From Oscillospiraceae bacterium NTUH-002-81 (lineage in GTDB: Bacteria; Bacillota; Clostridia; Lachnospirales; Lachnospiraceae), in assembly GCA_032620915.1 (NCBI GenBank), contig CP136052.1, positions 589,001-653,000 of the forward strand: a stretch of 64,000 nucleotides of DNA, read 5' to 3'. Each line of letters starts with the position of its first letter. Position 1 is the first letter of the stretch. The position numbers and the translations under genes were made by a program. The notes beneath the pieces were generated by a model, which was given only the letters and a program-made list of their open reading frames with translations, did not search any database and was not told where the DNA came from. Shown in pieces: positions 44,110 to 52,393 of this stretch.

Positions 44110-44490
44110 ATGACTGAAACGAACAAAACAGCGGCAGCTACTGCACCGACCCCGCCGGTGCTCCCGGCCTGCCCGGTGGAGACGACGCTGACGCTGATCA
44201 GTGATAAATGGAAGGTGCTGATCCTGCGGGATCTGTTGTCAGGGACGAAGCGGTTCGGAGAATTGAAGAAATCCATTGGCCATGTGACGCAGAAGGTGCT
44301 GACGGCGCAGCTGCGGCAGATGGAGGAGAGCGGCCTTCTGACCCGGACGGTTTATGCGGAGGTGCCGCCCCGGGTGGAATACACGCTGACGGAGCTGGGC
44401 TACAGCCTGAAGCCGATCCTGGATGCCATGCTGGTCTGGGGAGAGAATTATAAGAAAAAAGTGGAAACGGAGTGGGGCCAGGATGCATAG
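44110..44490 (+). CDS. HxlR-family transcriptional regulator
   Basis: A 126-residue winged-helix protein. GAAAGGACAGGATAACG precedes the ATG. The redox-type Cys lies in ACPVETTLTLISDKWKVLIL, followed by the recognition helix GELKKSIGHVTQKVLTAQL and the wing region VPPRVEYTLTELG. HxlR proteins respond to electrophiles or oxidation through the conserved Cys. It overlaps the following hydrolase gene. It may regulate that gene or the divergent PNPOx-like gene, but no operator was identified with confidence. Confidence 0.9.
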   Translation: MTETNKTAAATAPTPPVLPACPVETTLTLISDKWKVLILRDLLSGTKRFGELKKSIGHVTQKVLTAQLRQMEESGLLTRTVYAEVPPRVEYTLTELGYSLKPILDAMLVWGENYKKKVETEWGQDA

Positions 44491-45151
44491 AGAACAGGAA
44501 GCGAAAACGGGCAGAAAGCTGGCCGTGTATTTCCCAGGCATCGGGTATCACTGCGACAAACCGCTGCTGTACTACAGCCGCCGTCTGGCTGCGGAAGCGG
44601 GATACGAGGAGCTGCAGCTGTCCTACACGTTTTCCGGCGGCAATATCCGGGGCAACAAAGAGAAAATGCGGGAAGCCTTTTTCGCCCTGTACGAGCAGGC
44701 GAAAGAGCAGCTGGGCGTGGTGGACTGGAGTGCCTGTGATGAGATTTTATTCGTGTCAAAAAGCATCGGCACCATCATCAGTGCGGCCTATGTCGCAGAG
44801 CAGAAGATTTCCTGTCGGCAGATTCTGTATACCCCGCTGGAAGATACGTTCCGGGTGGAGGAAGCGTTGGCTGAATCTCACAAACAGACAGTCTCCGATA
44901 AGCAGACAACAGCAGTTCAGGTGCAGGGAACCATTCCGTCTATCGCCTTCATCGGCACTGCGGATCCCTGGAGCGAAGTGCCGCGTGTGATTGCCTTAAG
45001 CGAGAAGAAGGGAATCCCCATCTTTTCCTATGAAAGCGCCAATCATTCCCTGGAGACCGGGGACGCGCTGGAGTGCCTAGAGATTTTGACGGATGTGATG
45101 ACGAAGACAAAGGCATTTCTGTGTAAAAAAGAACTGGGAAGTAAAACGTGA
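44483..45151 (+). CDS. Alpha/beta-hydrolase-like protein
   Basis: A 222-residue protein starting inside the HxlR stop (ATG 44483; HxlR ends 44490), so it is coupled. The N-terminal strand LAVYFPGIGYHCDKPLLYY, the nucleophile elbow VSKSIGT (G replaced by S, so SxSxG), and C-terminal acid/His region ESANHSLETGD suggest a compact alpha/beta-hydrolase. The elbow lacks the first Gly of GxSxG. Substrate unknown. It has no signal peptide. Co-transcription with an HxlR sensor suggests detoxification or response to an electrophile. Confidence 0.6.
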   Translation: MHREQEAKTGRKLAVYFPGIGYHCDKPLLYYSRRLAAEAGYEELQLSYTFSGGNIRGNKEKMREAFFALYEQAKEQLGVVDWSACDEILFVSKSIGTIISAAYVAEQKISCRQILYTPLEDTFRVEEALAESHKQTVSDKQTTAVQVQGTIPSIAFIGTADPWSEVPRVIALSEKKGIPIFSYESANHSLETGDALECLEILTDVMTKTKAFLCKKELGSKT

Positions 45152-45179
45152 AAAAACGCACAAAATCGGGCGCTGTGCA

Positions 45180-45208
45180 TTGCACACCTGCCGTGCCTGT
45201 AGTATGAT
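45180..45208 (+). promoter_or_regulatory. Promoter of the FKBP gene
   Basis: TTGCAC (45180-45185) and TATGAT (45203-45208) are 17 bases apart, with a ~100-base leader to the ATG at 45308. Confidence 0.65.
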
Positions 45209-45307
45209 GGAAGCAATCACTGCAGCCGGATTTTCGTACAGGCGGAGCCTTTGCCTGTATGAAAGGACGGGAGGACTGCGGGGAAAAACAAACGGAGGAT
45301 TTTGAAC

Positions 45308-45754
45308 ATGGAAAACAATATGACAGGACGCAACGTGGGAAAGACATGCCGCACCCATTATAGAGGAACCTTCAACGACGGGACGCAGTTTGACTGTTCC
45401 TATGATCGCGGGGAGCCGCTGGAGTTTGTCTGTGGCGCAGGCCAGATGATCAGAGGCTTTGACGAGGCAGTGGCTGATATGGAAGTGGGCGAGATCAAAG
45501 AGATCCACCTGCAGCCGGAGGACGCTTACGGTCTGCCGGATCCCAGAGCTATTTTTGAGGTGGAGATCGCACAGCTGCCGGGTGCCGAGAACCTGGAGGT
45601 AGGCCAGCAGGTGTACCTGACGAACCAGTACGGTCAGCCCTTCCCTGTAAAAGTTGTGGACAAGGAAGAGAAGACCATTACTTTTGACGCCAATCATGAA
45701 ATGGCAGGAAAAGAATTAAACTTTTCCATCGAACTTGTGGAAGTTATCGAGTAA
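45308..45754 (+). CDS. FKBP-type peptidylprolyl isomerase, SlyD-like
   Basis: A 148-residue protein. CGGAGGAT is eight bases before the ATG. The FKBP core reads THYRGTFNDGTQFDCSYDRG, GAGQMIRGFDEAVADMEVGE, then a chaperone insert-in-flap segment (EDAYGLPDPRAIFEVE...VYLTNQYGQPFPV), then the final strand VELN-like FDANHEMAGKELNFSIEL. This is SlyD topology, though the His-rich C-terminal tail is absent. It folds proline-containing cytoplasmic proteins. It lies directly upstream of the c-di-GMP riboswitch. Confidence 0.92.
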   Translation: MENNMTGRNVGKTCRTHYRGTFNDGTQFDCSYDRGEPLEFVCGAGQMIRGFDEAVADMEVGEIKEIHLQPEDAYGLPDPRAIFEVEIAQLPGAENLEVGQQVYLTNQYGQPFPVKVVDKEEKTITFDANHEMAGKELNFSIELVEVIE

Positions 45755-45765
45755 AATAAAAGTAA

Positions 45766-45840
45766 GCATATTGGGCAAAGCAGTCGAAAGGCTGTGACGC
45801 AAAACTATAGGGCCTGTGAAATGGCAGCCAGTTGCAGAGA
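45766..45840 (+). promoter_or_regulatory. Cyclic-di-GMP-I (GEMM-I) riboswitch aptamer
   Basis: The aptamer core from 45773 reads GGGCAAAGCAGTCGAAAGGC, then TGTGACGCAAAACTATAGGG, then CCTGTGAAATGGCAGCCAGT and TGC. It carries the diagnostic GACGCAAA, the GAAA tetraloop and its receptor, and the AGCCAGTTGC 3' element. A terminator follows at 45842. It begins 12-20 bases after the FKBP stop and lies upstream of the kinase. The call rests on pattern match to the known consensus. Confidence 0.92.
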
Positions 45841-45841
45841 A

Positions 45842-45898
45842 GGAAGCAGAGGACGTTATAGTTGTATGTGAATAGCGCGCTCTGCTTCCTTTTATTTT
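45842..45898 (+). terminator. Riboswitch expression-platform terminator
   Basis: GGAAGCAGAG (45842-45851) pairs perfectly with CTCTGCTTCC (45880-45889), then TTTTATTTT. The left arm follows the aptamer 3' end directly, so aptamer folding could compete with it. Confidence 0.8.
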
Positions 45899-45925
45899 CC
45901 GAATGGCACGGAGGTTGACAGGGGA

Positions 45926-46003
<78 letters not shown>

Positions 46004-46013
46004 GGGGTGTTCT

Positions 46014-47444
46014 ATGGCGACGGAGATCCTGACAAAATATGAGGAAGTGCAGAATGCCCTGGCGGCGGTGGACGATGTGCTGGATATGAGCCGCGTTGAG
46101 AGCGGCCGGGTAAAAATAGAGGAAAAGAACGTCCATATCCCGGATGTACTCCATGATCTGCGGACCATCATCCAGGGAAATGTGGCGGCCAAGCGGCAGG
46201 ATCTGTACATCGACACCCAGGATGTGGTGCATGAGGACATCATCACGGATAAGCTGCGGCTCAATCAGGTGCTGCTGAACCTGGTGAGCAACGCCATCAA
46301 GTTTACCCCGGCAGGCGGCACCATCAGCATCCGGGTTTCGGAAAAACCGTGTGAAATGAAGCAGTATACCACCTACGAGTTTCGGATCAAGGACAACGGC
46401 ATCGGCATGTCAAAGGAATTCCAGAAGGAGATTTTTGACTCTTTTACCCGGGAAAGCACTTCCACCACCAGCGGTATCCAGGGCACGGGCCTTGGTATGG
46501 CCATCACGAAAAACATTGTTGATATGATGGGCGGCACCATCGAGGTGAAGAGTGAAGAGGGCAAGGGCTCAGAGTTCATTGTCTGTCTTTCCTGCAGGGT
46601 GTCCGGCAGGGTCATGCGGTATGAGCCCGTTCCTCAACTGCGGGGCGCAAGAGCCCTGGTGGTGGATGACGATACGAATACGTGCATGAGCGTCAGCAAG
46701 ATGCTGCGAGGCATTGAGATGCGGCCGGACTGGACGACCTCCGGCAAAGAGGCCGTCATCCGGGCTCAGGAGGCTTACGAGGAAAAGGACGAATTCAAGG
46801 CGTTTATCATTGACTGGCTCATGCCGGATATGAACGGCATTGAGACGGTGCGCCGGATCCGGAAGGTCATCGGGGAAAGTGTGCCCATCATCATTCTGAC
46901 CGCCTATGACTGGGCGGACATTAAAGAAGAGGCCAAGGAGGCTGGTGTCACCGCTTTTGTGGCGAAGCCGCTGTTCATGTCGGAGCTGCGCTCTGCCCTG
47001 ACCACGCCGATCCTGGTGGAAGAGCCGGAGAAGCTGGTGGGAAGCGGTCAGTTCCAGGGCAAGAAGGTGCTGCTGGTGGAGGACAACGAGCTGAATCTGG
47101 AGATCGCATCGGCCATTCTGCAAGAGGAAGGGCTGGTGGTGGATACAGCCCGGGACTGCGTGGAGGCGGTGAACCGGATGGCCGCCGCCGGAGCGGATGA
47201 TTACGACCTGATCCTCATGGATGTGCAGATGCCCCAGATGGACGGCTATACCGCCACCCGGGAGATCCGGACGCTGAGCGACAACCGAAAGGCCAACATT
47301 CCCATCATTGCCATGACAGCCAATGCTTTCGAGGAAGATAAGGAGAAGGCGTTTGCGGCGGGCATGGACGACCACATTGCCAAACCCATTGACATCCACA
47401 TTCTGCTGGATACGCTGAACAAGATCTTTTCTCCGTGTGAATAG
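46014..47444 (+). CDS. Hybrid kinase fragment: HATPase with two receiver domains, no DHp histidine
   Basis: A 476-residue protein. GAGGGG (46002-46007) precedes the ATG at 46014. It begins in the second DHp helix (DDVLDMSRVESGRV), so the sensor, the first helix and the phospho-acceptor His are missing. The HATPase domain is complete: LNLVSNAIKFTPAGG, DNGIGM, and GTGLGMAITKNIV. Receiver 1 reads VVDDDTNTC...DWLMPDMNG...AKPLF; receiver 2 reads LVEDNELNLEIA...MDVQMPQMDGY...AKPID, both with their phospho-acceptor Asp. The frame may join an upstream start when the AAGC tract changes length. The c-di-GMP riboswitch makes this a likely c-di-GMP-controlled gene. It may be a remnant of a larger kinase or a functional fragment. 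Confidence 0.85.
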   Translation: MATEILTKYEEVQNALAAVDDVLDMSRVESGRVKIEEKNVHIPDVLHDLRTIIQGNVAAKRQDLYIDTQDVVHEDIITDKLRLNQVLLNLVSNAIKFTPAGGTISIRVSEKPCEMKQYTTYEFRIKDNGIGMSKEFQKEIFDSFTRESTSTTSGIQGTGLGMAITKNIVDMMGGTIEVKSEEGKGSEFIVCLSCRVSGRVMRYEPVPQLRGARALVVDDDTNTCMSVSKMLRGIEMRPDWTTSGKEAVIRAQEAYEEKDEFKAFIIDWLMPDMNGIETVRRIRKVIGESVPIIILTAYDWADIKEEAKEAGVTAFVAKPLFMSELRSALTTPILVEEPEKLVGSGQFQGKKVLLVEDNELNLEIASAILQEEGLVVDTARDCVEAVNRMAAAGADDYDLILMDVQMPQMDGYTATREIRTLSDNRKANIPIIAMTANAFEEDKEKAFAAGMDDHIAKPIDIHILLDTLNKIFSPCE

Positions 47445-47479
47445 TTTCAAAAAGTGAAAATTTTTATGATTTTGAAACT
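47443..47479. repeat. Inverted repeat upstream of the second AAA ATPase promoter
   Basis: AGTTTCAAAA (47443-47452) is the exact inverse of TTTTGAAACT (47470-47479). A related imperfect copy (TTTCGAAAAGT...ACTTTTGAAA) lies at 47530-47562, so the pair flanks the promoter. The first copy begins at the kinase stop codon and could also act as a weak terminator. Confidence 0.55.
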
Positions 47480-47484
47480 GCCGC

Positions 47485-47513
47485 TTGCATATACTATTGG
47501 CGGACAGTATAAT
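47485..47513 (+). promoter_or_regulatory. Promoter of the second AAA ATPase gene
   Basis: TTGCAT (47485-47490) and perfect TATAAT (47508-47513) are 17 bases apart, between two related inverted repeats. Confidence 0.7.
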
Positions 47514-47574
47514 ATCTTTGAAAAAACAGTTTCGAAAAGTAAAAAAAATTAAACTTTTGAAAGCGGATGGGCAT

Positions 47575-48771
47575 ATGAAAACTATTACACGGGAAAAATA
47601 TCTCGACAGAATGATTGCGCTGCGTGGAACGCCTGATATCAAGATCATTACAGGAATTCGTCGTTCCGGCAAATCAAAATTGATGCAGGCGTATATGGAG
47701 TACCTGAAAAATCATTTTGAAGATATCAATATTATTTTCATTGACTTTATGGATTTGGCGTATGAAGAAGTCAAGGAATATCATGCATTGCACAGGTATG
47801 TAGAGGATCGTTATCAGACCGGGAAAACAAACTATCTTTTCGTGGATGAAGTACAGATGTGCCCGAAGTTTGAACTGGCGATCAACAGTCTCTATTCGAA
47901 GGGAAAATATGATATTTACGTGACAGGCTCCAATGCGTTCCTGCTTAGCGCGGATCTGGCAACTCTTTTTACCGGACGGTATATCGAAATTCATGTATTC
48001 CCGTTCAGTTTTCAGGAGTACTGCAAATATTATGAAGATATGCAGGACAGAGATCAGCTTTTTGATAACTATGCCATAAAAGGTGGTCTGGCAGGTTCTT
48101 ATGTTTACAGAACAGAGAATGACCGGACCAATTATATCAAAGAGGTTTATGAAACCATTGTAACAAGAGATCTGGTACAGAAATATCATCTGCCGGATAC
48201 CTTGGTTTTACAAAGACTGAGCGAGTTCCTGATGGATAATATCGGCAATCTGACTTCGTCCAATAAGGTCAGCCAGCTGCTGGTGGCGAATCATACGCAG
48301 ACAAACCATGTAACGATTGGAAGATATATCAAATATCTTTGCAGTGCATTTGTGTTCTATAATGTGAAACGGTACGATATCCGTGGAAAGAAATATCTCG
48401 AAAACTCTGAAAAGTTTTATCTCTGTGACAACGGGATTCGATATGCGATCCTTGGCAGCAGAAATATGGATTATGGCAGGGTGTACGAAAATATCGTATG
48501 TATGGAACTGCTTCGTCGTGGATATGATGTCTATGTGGGAAAGCTGTATCAAAAAGAAATCGATTTTGTGGCGCAAAGAGGCAGTGAAAAAATTTATATT
48601 CAGGTAAGTGATGATATTTCCGGGCAGGAGACCCTTTTGCGGGAAGTATCCCCACTGCTTCAGATTCGGGACGCTTATCCGAAAATGATCATTGCCAGAA
48701 CCAGACATCCGAAGTATAGCCATGAGGGAATAGAAATTTACGATATAGCAGATTGGCTCTTACAGGAATAA
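47575..48771 (+). CDS. AAA_14/DUF4143-type ATPase
   Basis: A 398-residue protein. The ATG at 47575 is supported by GGATGGG close before it. The P-loop TGIRRSGKSKLMQAYME, Walker B YLFVDEVQMC, the Arg-rich TGRYIEIHVFPFSFQEY and the C-terminal DUF4143 part (VYENIVCMELLRRGYDVYVG, FVAQRGSEKIYIQV) define the family. Members are widespread and variable, with unknown function; some occur in antiphage or accessory loci. It is AT-rich and has its own promoter, like the ATPase at the other end of the block. Confidence 0.85.
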   Translation: MKTITREKYLDRMIALRGTPDIKIITGIRRSGKSKLMQAYMEYLKNHFEDINIIFIDFMDLAYEEVKEYHALHRYVEDRYQTGKTNYLFVDEVQMCPKFELAINSLYSKGKYDIYVTGSNAFLLSADLATLFTGRYIEIHVFPFSFQEYCKYYEDMQDRDQLFDNYAIKGGLAGSYVYRTENDRTNYIKEVYETIVTRDLVQKYHLPDTLVLQRLSEFLMDNIGNLTSSNKVSQLLVANHTQTNHVTIGRYIKYLCSAFVFYNVKRYDIRGKKYLENSEKFYLCDNGIRYAILGSRNMDYGRVYENIVCMELLRRGYDVYVGKLYQKEIDFVAQRGSEKIYIQVSDDISGQETLLREVSPLLQIRDAYPKMIIARTRHPKYSHEGIEIYDIADWLLQE

Positions 48772-48777
48772 ATGCAT

Positions 48778-48849
48778 AATTCCTCCTGTTTTCCGCATAC
48801 TACCCATACAGCACAAATTATGGAAAGTATGTAAGATGCAGGAGGAATT
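48778..48849 (+). promoter_or_regulatory. Inverted repeat masking the spoVT ribosome site
   Basis: AATTCCTCCTG (48778-48788) is the exact inverse of CAGGAGGAATT (48839-48849), and the right arm is the spoVT ribosome site. An inner CATACT/AGTATG pair strengthens the hairpin. A T5 run follows the right arm, so it could also act as a terminator. It could silence spoVT unless opened. Confidence 0.65.
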
Positions 48850-48854
48850 TTTAT

Positions 48855-49403
48855 ATGAAAGCTACGGGAATTGTAAGAAGGATTGACGACCTGGGAAGGG
48901 TGGTCATTCCGAAGGAAATACGAAGGACGCTGCGGATCCGGGAGGGCACGCCGCTGGAGATTTTTACCGACCGGGAGGGCGAGATCATCCTGAAAAAATA
49001 TTCGCCCATCGGGGAGCTGGGGGCTTTCGCAGGGCAGTATGCGGAGTCACTGGCCCAGACCACGGGGCTGACGGTGTGTGTCTGTGACCGGGATCAGGTC
49101 ATTGCCGTGTCCGGCGGCTCCCGAAAAGAACTGCTGGGCAAAAATATTAGCCGCCAGCTGGAGACGGTCATCGAGGACCGGGAAAATATTCTGGTGGACA
49201 ATAAGGAGTATAAATATATTCAGATCACAGACAACGACCGGGAGGATTTTACCGGCGAAGCCGTGAGCCCCATTCTCTGTGAGGGGGATGCCATCGGCGC
49301 GGTGGTGATCTTAAGCAGGGAACCCAAGCAGCTGCTGGGAGAGACGGAACAGAAGCTGGCCATTTCTGCCGCCGGGTTCCTGGGAAAACAGATGGAGCAG
49401 TGA
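48855..49403 (+). CDS. spoVT: Stage V sporulation regulator SpoVT
   Basis: A 182-residue protein. AGGAGGAATTTTTAT precedes the ATG. The N-terminal AbrB-type swapped-hairpin DNA-binding domain reads MKATGIVRRIDDLGRVVIPK, then RRTLRIREGTPLEI. A GAF-like domain follows (QTTGLTVCVCDRDQVIAV, VVILSREPKQLLG). SpoVT tunes sigma-G-dependent genes in the forespore. Its usual neighbours mfd and the foldase lie 20 kb upstream, with an accessory block between. The 11-base inverted repeat over its ribosome site suggests translational control. Confidence 0.93.
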   Translation: MKATGIVRRIDDLGRVVIPKEIRRTLRIREGTPLEIFTDREGEIILKKYSPIGELGAFAGQYAESLAQTTGLTVCVCDRDQVIAVSGGSRKELLGKNISRQLETVIEDRENILVDNKEYKYIQITDNDREDFTGEAVSPILCEGDAIGAVVILSREPKQLLGETEQKLAISAAGFLGKQMEQ

Positions 49404-49412
49404 TCATAAAAA

Positions 49413-49457
49413 CGCCGCATCTGGACAGAAAAATCTGCTCAGATGCGGCGCTTTTTT
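49413..49457. terminator. Strong bidirectional terminator
   Basis: CGCCGCATCTG (49413-49423) pairs perfectly with CAGATGCGGCG (49440-49450), then CTTTTTT. Convergent spoVT and pncB both end here. Confidence 0.9.
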
Positions 49458-49462
49458 AAATT

Positions 49463-50923
49463 TTATTTATAGATCTTCATGGAGTAGTCCTGGATGAGCT
49501 GTTTTTTCATGGCGTACAGCTTGTCTGACAGGTCTACATATACCTGATGCGGGTTGATGAGTCGGCGGGACTCATCCCACAGGGTGTTCTGTTCCTCGAT
49601 GGCGTACTGCCGGATATCCATCACTGCCGGAGATTCGTACACACAGACGCCGTCCTTGAATACGGGAACCATGATCTCCCGCATCTCATAGGTGCCGCCC
49701 TTCAGGGTGGTCTTCTTCCACGTCTCGATGGGATCGAAGATGGTCAGATCCTGTTCAGGATCGAAGGTCTCCTCCACCAGGGTGATCAGGTCGGCCTTGA
49801 TCTTGTGGGAATCCTTTTCATAAATACGGATGATCTTCTTGTTGCCGGGGTTGGTGACCTTCTCGGTGTTTTCGGAAAGCTTGATCTTCGGCAGGAAGCT
49901 GCCGTCGGGCTGACGGATGGCAGCCAGCTTGTATACACCGCCGAATGCGGGGCAGTCCTTGGAGGTGATCAGGTTCGTTCCCACACCCCAGGAGGTGATG
50001 GCTGCGCCCTGGGCCTTCAGGCTGTCGATCAGGTTCTCGTCCAGATCGCTGGAGGCAGAGATGATAGCATCCGGGAATCCGGCATCATCCAGCATCTTTC
50101 TGGCTTTCTTGGACAGGTAAGCCAGGTCACCGCTGTCCAGACGGATGCCGTAGAACTTCATCGGGTTGCCTTCTTCCCGCATTTCCTTGAAAACGCGGAT
50201 GGCAGCAGGCACGCCTTTTTTCAGTGTGTCGTAGGTGTCCACCAGCAAAATGCAGGCATCGGGATACAGCTTAGAATAGGTCTTGAATGCGGTATATTCA
50301 TCGGGGAAGCTCATGATCCAGCTGTGGGCATGGGTTCCCTTGACCGGTACGTTGAAAAGCTGGCCGGTCAGCACGTTGGAGGTGCCGATGCATCCGCCGA
50401 TCATGGCTGCGCGGGCACCGTAAATACCGGCGTCAGGGCCCTGGGCACGGCGCAGGCCGAACTCCATGATGCCGTCCCCCTTGGCTGCGTAAACGACGCG
50501 GGCCGTCTTGGTGGCGATCAGGCTCTGGTGGTTGATGATGTTCAGGATGGCGGTTTCCACCAGCTGTGCCTCCATGATGGGCGCGATAACCTTGATCATG
50601 GGCTCCCGGGGGAACATGACCGTTCCTTCGGGAATGGCGTAAATGTCACCGCTGAAATGGAAATTCGCCAGATAATCGAGAAAATCATCGGTGAAACAGT
50701 GCAGACTCCGCAGGTAAGCGATGTCCTCCTCATCAAAGCGAAGATTCTTGATATAATCGATGACCTGATCCAAGCCGGCAGACAGGGCAAAGCCGTTGCC
50801 GCACGGATTGACGCGGTAAAAGGCATCGAAAATAACGGTTTCGTTCTTCTTGCTCTCGAAGTAACCCTGCATCATGGTCAGTTCATAAAGATCCGTCAGC
50901 AGAGTCAGGTTCATTGTACTCAT
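49463..50923 (-). CDS. pncB: Nicotinate phosphoribosyltransferase
   Basis: A 486-residue NAPRTase. The N-terminus MNLTLLTDLYELTMMQGYFE and the later MEFGLRRAQGPDAGIYGARA, GTHAHSWIMSFPDE and IRLDSGDLAYLSKKARKMLD motifs define the family. It converts nicotinate and PRPP to nicotinate mononucleotide in NAD salvage. The ribosome site (AAAGAGAG) is weak; Met1 and Met4 are both possible starts. It is monocistronic and convergent with spoVT. The gap upstream (50924-51213) contains only a short ACAGTAA/TTACTGT hairpin at 51070-51087. Confidence 0.95.
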   Translation of the reverse strand: MSTMNLTLLTDLYELTMMQGYFESKKNETVIFDAFYRVNPCGNGFALSAGLDQVIDYIKNLRFDEEDIAYLRSLHCFTDDFLDYLANFHFSGDIYAIPEGTVMFPREPMIKVIAPIMEAQLVETAILNIINHQSLIATKTARVVYAAKGDGIMEFGLRRAQGPDAGIYGARAAMIGGCIGTSNVLTGQLFNVPVKGTHAHSWIMSFPDEYTAFKTYSKLYPDACILLVDTYDTLKKGVPAAIRVFKEMREEGNPMKFYGIRLDSGDLAYLSKKARKMLDDAGFPDAIISASSDLDENLIDSLKAQGAAITSWGVGTNLITSKDCPAFGGVYKLAAIRQPDGSFLPKIKLSENTEKVTNPGNKKIIRIYEKDSHKIKADLITLVEETFDPEQDLTIFDPIETWKKTTLKGGTYEMREIMVPVFKDGVCVYESPAVMDIRQYAIEEQNTLWDESRRLINPHQVYVDLSDKLYAMKKQLIQDYSMKIYK

Positions 50924-51069
50924 AATTACAATACGCTCTCTTTCATAGTAATAATGTTTTCATTTCCTAATACTCATTTTTGTCTGGGTCTATCTTTGAA
51001 GTATAACTTATAAAATACCACAACTGGCGCAAATAAGCAAGGTTTTCCTGTAAATATACAGGTGTAATG

Positions 51070-51087
51070 ACAGTAAAAAGTTACTGT
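51070..51087. repeat. Perfect small hairpin in the pncB/yitT gap
   Basis: ACAGTAA (51070-51076) pairs with TTACTGT (51081-51087) around AAAG. The 290-base gap holds nothing else recognisable beyond AT-rich sequence. On the minus strand it follows the YitT gene's coding direction poorly, so a terminator role is unclear. Confidence 0.4.
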
Positions 51088-51213
51088 TTATATATTCAAA
51101 TTTTCGTGCAAGAATGAAATCTGTCCACAAGAACATACAAATGAACGGTAACTAAAAAATACAGCCTGAACGCGCTGTTTACAAAAAGGTGTCCCTGATG
51201 CACACGGACAGAT

Positions 51214-51897
51214 TCAGTTCGTGTCAGCATTGTGCGGACGTTTGTCCGCTGCTGAATCCAACATGGCAGGCAACGGCAGCGGCAGCCGCTGGATGAGCCC
51301 GATGATCTGGCCGGACAGCAGCACTGTCAGGATGGAGTAAATGATGCGCTGAAAGGGGATATAGCTTAAGGACAGCACCAGTACAACGAAATCCGTCAGC
51401 AGGTAGACCGTCTGGATCTTCCAGTGGGTCAGGTGGGAGAGGCTCATGGCCAGGGCGTCATCTCCCCCGGCGGCGCCGCCCACCCGCACGCACAGTCCGG
51501 CACCGATGCCCACAAAGCAGGCACCCACCAGCGAAGCGATGAGGGGATGCTGGGCGATCTGGGGCCACAGAGGCGGAAACTGCTCACAGATGCCATAGGT
51601 CACGGAGAAGCTGGTGGACGCCACGGCAGAGCAGAAGATGAACCACTTGCCGAACAGCCGCCAGCCCATCACGTAGCAGATGGCATTCATGACAAAGTTG
51701 GAAATAGACGGGGAAATGTGGAACCAATGCTCCAGCAGCAGGGTTGCGCCCAGTACCCCGCCCTCGGTGATCCTGGAAATCGAGTGTACGTGATACATGC
51801 CGAAAGCCAGAAAGGCGCTGGCCAGAATGGCGGTCACGGTGCTGATGCCCATATCCCGCCAGGAATATTTTTTCTTATATAGAAAAGACAGCTGCAA
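51214..51897 (-). CDS. YitT family membrane protein
   Basis: A 227-residue multi-pass protein. The start is set at TTG 51897 because GGGAGG lies seven bases before it, while an ATG in the same frame further upstream lacks one. The hydrophobic helices, the ITEGGVLGATLLLEHWF segment, GAGLCVRVGGAAGGDDALAM and VYLLTDFVVLVLSLSYIP are typical of the DUF161 YitT family. Function unknown; often found in Firmicutes, sometimes linked to envelope or sporulation contexts. The minus-strand region above it carries no clear promoter. Confidence 0.85.
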   Translation of the reverse strand: MQLSFLYKKKYSWRDMGISTVTAILASAFLAFGMYHVHSISRITEGGVLGATLLLEHWFHISPSISNFVMNAICYVMGWRLFGKWFIFCSAVASTSFSVTYGICEQFPPLWPQIAQHPLIASLVGACFVGIGAGLCVRVGGAAGGDDALAMSLSHLTHWKIQTVYLLTDFVVLVLSLSYIPFQRIIYSILTVLLSGQIIGLIQRLPLPLPAMLDSAADKRPHNADTN

Positions 51898-52128
51898 AAT
51901 AAAACCTCCCGAAAACGCAGATTGCGATTGACTGCGCACAAAAGTGAACATATATTATGATTTGGTTCCTCACATGTGCGGATATAACACGATATTCCCA
52001 TAGAAGAGAGAAAAGTGTGTAATAAGAGTATCATAAAGTGGAAGTTCAATTTAGGCAAGGAGAACTTACCTAAATAGAGTAAATAAAAATAAAAGGAAAA
52101 TAAAATTAAAAATTTTTGTAAAAAAGGC

Positions 52129-52157
52129 TTGCATTTTCCTGAAACATCCTGTATAAT
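52129..52157 (+). promoter_or_regulatory. Promoter of tRNA-Gln
   Basis: TTGCAT (52129-52134) and perfect TATAAT (52152-52157) are 17 bases apart, 20 bases before the tRNA start. Confidence 0.8.
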
Positions 52158-52176
52158 TCTCTTTGTTGGTAAGCGA

Positions 52177-52248
52177 TGGGCTATCGCCAAATGGTAAGGC
52201 AACGGACTCTGACTCCGTCATTTCAAGGTTCGAATCCTTGTAGCCCAG
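52177..52248 (+). tRNA. tRNA-Gln (anticodon CUG)
   Basis: Acceptor arms TGGGCTA (52177-52183) and TAGCCCA (52241-52247) pair fully, with discriminator G. The anticodon stem ACGGA/TCCGT encloses loop CTCTGAC, so the anticodon is CTG, reading CAG. The T-loop TTCGAAT is normal. The CCA end is not encoded. A promoter is directly upstream and a terminator lies 11 bases downstream, so it is a single-gene unit. Confidence 0.93.
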
Positions 52249-52258
52249 TTTGCAGAAG

Positions 52259-52291
52259 AGGCTGTCTCAGATTCCTGGGGCAGCCTTTGTT
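52259..52291 (+). terminator. Terminator after tRNA-Gln
   Basis: AGGCTGTCTCAG (52259-52270) pairs with CTGGGGCAGCCT (52275-52286) with two or three G-U pairs, loop ATTC, then TTTGTTG. Confidence 0.8.
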
Positions 52292-52393
52292 GTTACTAAA
52301 CAAGCACCGGCCAAGGGAAAGAAAGATGCGCCGGGACTGTGCGGGATGGGTTCCTGCTATTGCTATGGCTAGAGAAGGAAAGGAAGGAACAGG

